In this document: positions 27,287 to 29,632 of the stretch, one piece after another | Numbering within the stretch: the stretch's first letter is position 1 | Layout: each line of letters opens with the position of its first letter | Assembly (NCBI GenBank): GCA_001584585.1 | Contig: LSYV01000080.1 | Coordinates: forward strand, 91,974 to 121,605 | Direction of reading: 5' to 3' | DNA from: Gonium pectorale | Taxonomy: Eukaryota; Chlorophyta; Chlorophyceae; Chlamydomonadales; Volvocaceae | DNA: 29,632 nt | Made by a program: the position numbers and the translations under genes | Notes under the pieces: generated by a model | What the model was told of the DNA's origin: nothing | Database searches by the model: none | The model's input: only the letters and a program-made list of their open reading frames with translations

Positions 27287-29436
27287 ATGTTACTTACAAT
27301 CTTCTCTGCCGGCGCTGGGGCCAGCGCGCGCCGGCTGTCGGTATGGTCATCAAATCTCCACACCTCCGTAACGCGCTCGGCACAGCTTGTGGAGTCCGCG
27401 CTGGTGAACCCGACTGATGTGGCGTATGTGTGCTCTTTGGGTCGTCTCGCGCGCTCGGCGTGTCGGGCGACCATCAATCTCCCTCTCGCTCACGGGAGGA
27501 GGAGAATACCCGTCGAGCTACCGGGAGCGACGCATCTTGCCAACGCACCAGCTTACCAGGCTGCTAACGCGGTCGCTCCAGCCCCGACACCGTCCTCCGG
27601 CGGCTGCCGGCGCGCACCCCCGGCCCCTGGGCCACTCGCGCACAGCGGGGCGACTACCAGCCTCCTTCACCACTGCCCCAGGCATACGGCAATCACCTTC
27701 CCTCCATTCTCGCACACGCACACGGCTCTCTCCCTCGCCGCCGGTCGCGGCCTGCACCATTCCGCCGCGGCGGCGGCGGCTGCTGCCGAGCCCGCCCCTG
27801 CCGATGGCGACGCCTCCTCCTCCGCCGCCGCCTCCGCCTCCTCCGCCTCCCTGGCGGCCCGCGACCCCTCCCGCATCCGCAACTTCGCCATCATCGCCCA
27901 CATCGACCACGGCAAGACCACCCTCATGGACCGCCTGCTGGCGGCGTGCGGCCACGGTACGTGGGCCTTTTCCCCCCACCCGGAAAGCGACACGTGGCGG
28001 CTGCGAGTGGTGGTGGCGGCGGTGGTGGTGTAGAGAAACTAGCAAGAGGTCTTGGGATGCGTTCTTAGCACGCATTCTTACCAGAATGCTGCGGGTGGCA
28101 AGGGCGTGCCAATCGCGCCTCTTCCCGCCACCCCGCTGTTGGTCCGTGCCAAGCACGGGCCAAGCCGTACGAGCCCCACGTCGCAGCGAGGGCCGTGTGG
28201 GTGGCCGCTCAGCGCCGGCCGAACCAAGTCACCCTCGCCAGCCTCAGCTGAACGGCGGCACCCTCGCTGCGGCCCCTCTGCCCGGCCTTCTCCGCGGCCG
28301 CCCAGGCGGCACTGACGGCACTGCGCGCCTCAGGCTCCTCCATAGTGTCCATAGCAAGGACGCTGCCCAAACTCCCGACGCAACACCCCCCTTCGTCTGT
28401 GGGTGCCTATAGATGCTCTGCCCGTCATCCACAGCTCGCCCCGCGGGACCTCCCTCCCTCCCCTCCTCACACTCTCCCCCCCCCAACATAACTCTCCCCC
28501 CATCCGTTTCACAACTCTCACTACTATCCCCTCCCACACCCCACCCCACACCCCAGGCAGCAGCGAGGACCGCGCCATGGACAGCCACTCGTTGGAGCGG
28601 GAGCGAGGCATCACCATCCTGGCAAAGGTGCGGCGGAGGGGGGAGAGGCAGCCTCAACTCGGGATTCAACCGACTGGTAATGGGTCCAGCGGCGCCGTGA
28701 ATCTGTCAGCGCGCGTGGACGCCGGACGGGCGGGGGGAGGGCGTGACGTCGATCGCACAGAGCTGCCCCGGTGTCCCGGTGTCTGTGTGATTTTTGGAAG
28801 GGGGGGGGTTCCTCCACGGGCCAGGGGAGCAAGCGGGGAGGGAGGGGAGGGAGGGGAGGGCAGGTTTGGGGGACAGGGCCGCAAGCCCCTCGTAGGCGGC
28901 GGGGAAAGGGTGGGCATCGCCGTCCTCGGTGGGTCTGGGCCGGGCCCGGGGGTTCGGCGGGATCGCGACGGGGCAGCTCTTGAAGACCCGCAGGGGCGGG
29001 GGCCGCGGGGCGGAGAGTTTGGGCGGACTGGCGGAGCCGGGTAGTGAGGGGGCGGCGGCGCAGCGCCACTCAGCGGGCACACGCAGCACACCGGCAGCCC
29101 ATGCCCTCCCCCCCGTGTGGTCCGCCCCAGCTGACATGCCAAACTATGGCTTATGTCTCCCAACGTGTTTCCTGCTGCTCATCCCTCGTGTCTTGGCGCC
29201 GCCATCCGGCCGCGTCCTGCCCCCCACCCCCCAAAAGATATCCCGGCCCTCTCCTTTCCGACCCCGCCTCCCCCCTCCCGCGCTGGCGTTCTTGAGTTCA
29301 TCCCCATCTCGTCATCTCCTCTTCATCATCCCCCCTCTTAACCGCCCCGCTAGGTGACCAGCTTCCGGTGGCGCGGCTACCACATCAATGCAGTGGACAC
29401 GCCGGGGCACGCGGACTTTGGCGGCGAGGTCGAGCG
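27287..29436 (+). CDS. typA: TypA/BipA-family translational GTPase, organellar (5' part)
   Basis: Exons 27287-27956, 28557-28627, 29354-29436; phases agree, and the gene runs on past the window through the intron opening at 29437. TypA/BipA is an EF-G-like GTPase acting on ribosomes, often in assembly or stress. Exon 1 holds G1 motif AHIDHGKT (about 204-211) in [20 protein letters not shown]; exon 2 has [17 protein letters not shown]; exon 3 has [16 protein letters not shown] with G3 DTPGH. RAMDS plus ERERGIT and DFGGEVE separate it from LepA and EF-G. It fits the plant mitochondrial-type TypA better than the plastid one (judged from the short [14 protein letters not shown] spacing). The N-terminus is long and Ser/Ala/Arg-rich with GRGLHHSAA (Arg about 154), like a mitochondrial processing site. 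The ATG at 27287 is the only in-frame Met before the G domain; an unnoticed intron before about 27579 would give another start. Confidence 0.85.
28829..28862. repeat. GGGAGGGAGGG-type purine repeat in TypA intron 2
   Basis: Short direct repeats of GGGAGGGAGG in the intron between exons 2 and 3, on the sense strand. A 10-base G-run lies nearby at about 28799-28808. Confidence 0.7.
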
Positions 29437-29632
29437 GTGCGACGGGACCACGCGCTGGAGGGGGCCGGAGGCGGGGGGCCGTAGGGGCGGGAGGGCGGCG
29501 GCCGGGGGAGCGGGGGGCGGGGTGGCGAGGGCCGAGCAGGCGCGGGGAGGCTGGAGGGGGGGGGCGGGAGGGGGAGGCCGAGGGGGGGGGACCGGAGGGG
29601 GAGGGGGGAGGGAGGAGGGGAGCAAAGTAGCC
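29437..29632 (+). other. Start of TypA intron 3, extremely G-rich
   Basis: After the GTGCGA donor at 29437 the sense strand is dominated by runs of G with few pyrimidines up to the window end. No coding content is supported. Confidence 0.6.

Noticed and set aside
27417..28412. 331-codon plus-strand frame starting MWRMCALW
   Set aside because: Its start is Arg-rich like a mitochondrial presequence, but the frame then becomes poly-Pro and does not carry the GTPase motifs. It could matter only if an intron links it to the TypA frame.

Overview
The window looks like nuclear DNA of a GC-rich chlorophyte green alga (Chlamydomonas-like). Genes are split into many short exons by GT-AG introns, with strong GTGCGT/GTGAGT donors and CAG acceptors. 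TGTAA motifs, the usual poly(A) signal of green algae, follow plus-strand genes. Two proteins are bacterial-type organelle translation factors, and introns carry short GC-rich tandem repeats. The species cannot be named from the sequence alone.

Layout: (1) 1-1635 (+), the 3' part of a CapA-family (poly-gamma-glutamate capsule type) metallophosphoesterase-like gene. (2) 2704-4928 (-), a six-exon gene for a 254-residue protein I do not recognise; all exon phases agree. (3) 4929-9574, a gene-poor accessory stretch. It holds a diverged dispersed repeat (two copies), a duplicated fragment of one exon and its flanking intron from the neighbouring NSUN6 gene, an orphan open segment near 6.5 kb, and a terminal exon of a PD-(D/E)XK/Uma2-like family. 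(4) 9575-15270 (-), an eleven-exon NSUN6-type RNA cytosine-5 methyltransferase with PUA domain. (5) 16779-19832 (+), an eight-exon, 425-residue membrane protein of unknown function with acidic N-terminal half, about four membrane segments and three Cys-Pro motifs. (6) 20909 to about 27016 (-), bacterial-type tyrosyl-tRNA synthetase. (7) 27287 to beyond the window end (+), a TypA/BipA-family GTPase, probably mitochondrial.

TyrRS and TypA are head to head, about 270 bp apart, and both should serve organelle translation, so a shared promoter is plausible. NSUN6 modifies tRNA, so three of the seven genes concern tRNA or translation. NSUN6 and the membrane-protein gene also diverge, across a 1.5 kb gap. 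The membrane-protein gene and TyrRS converge, as do CapA and the unknown gene. I rebuilt exon structures by hand from splice-site sequence, reading phase and protein-family similarity. Every join was phase-checked; unresolved places are the NSUN6 exon 9 frame and the TyrRS and TypA start codons.
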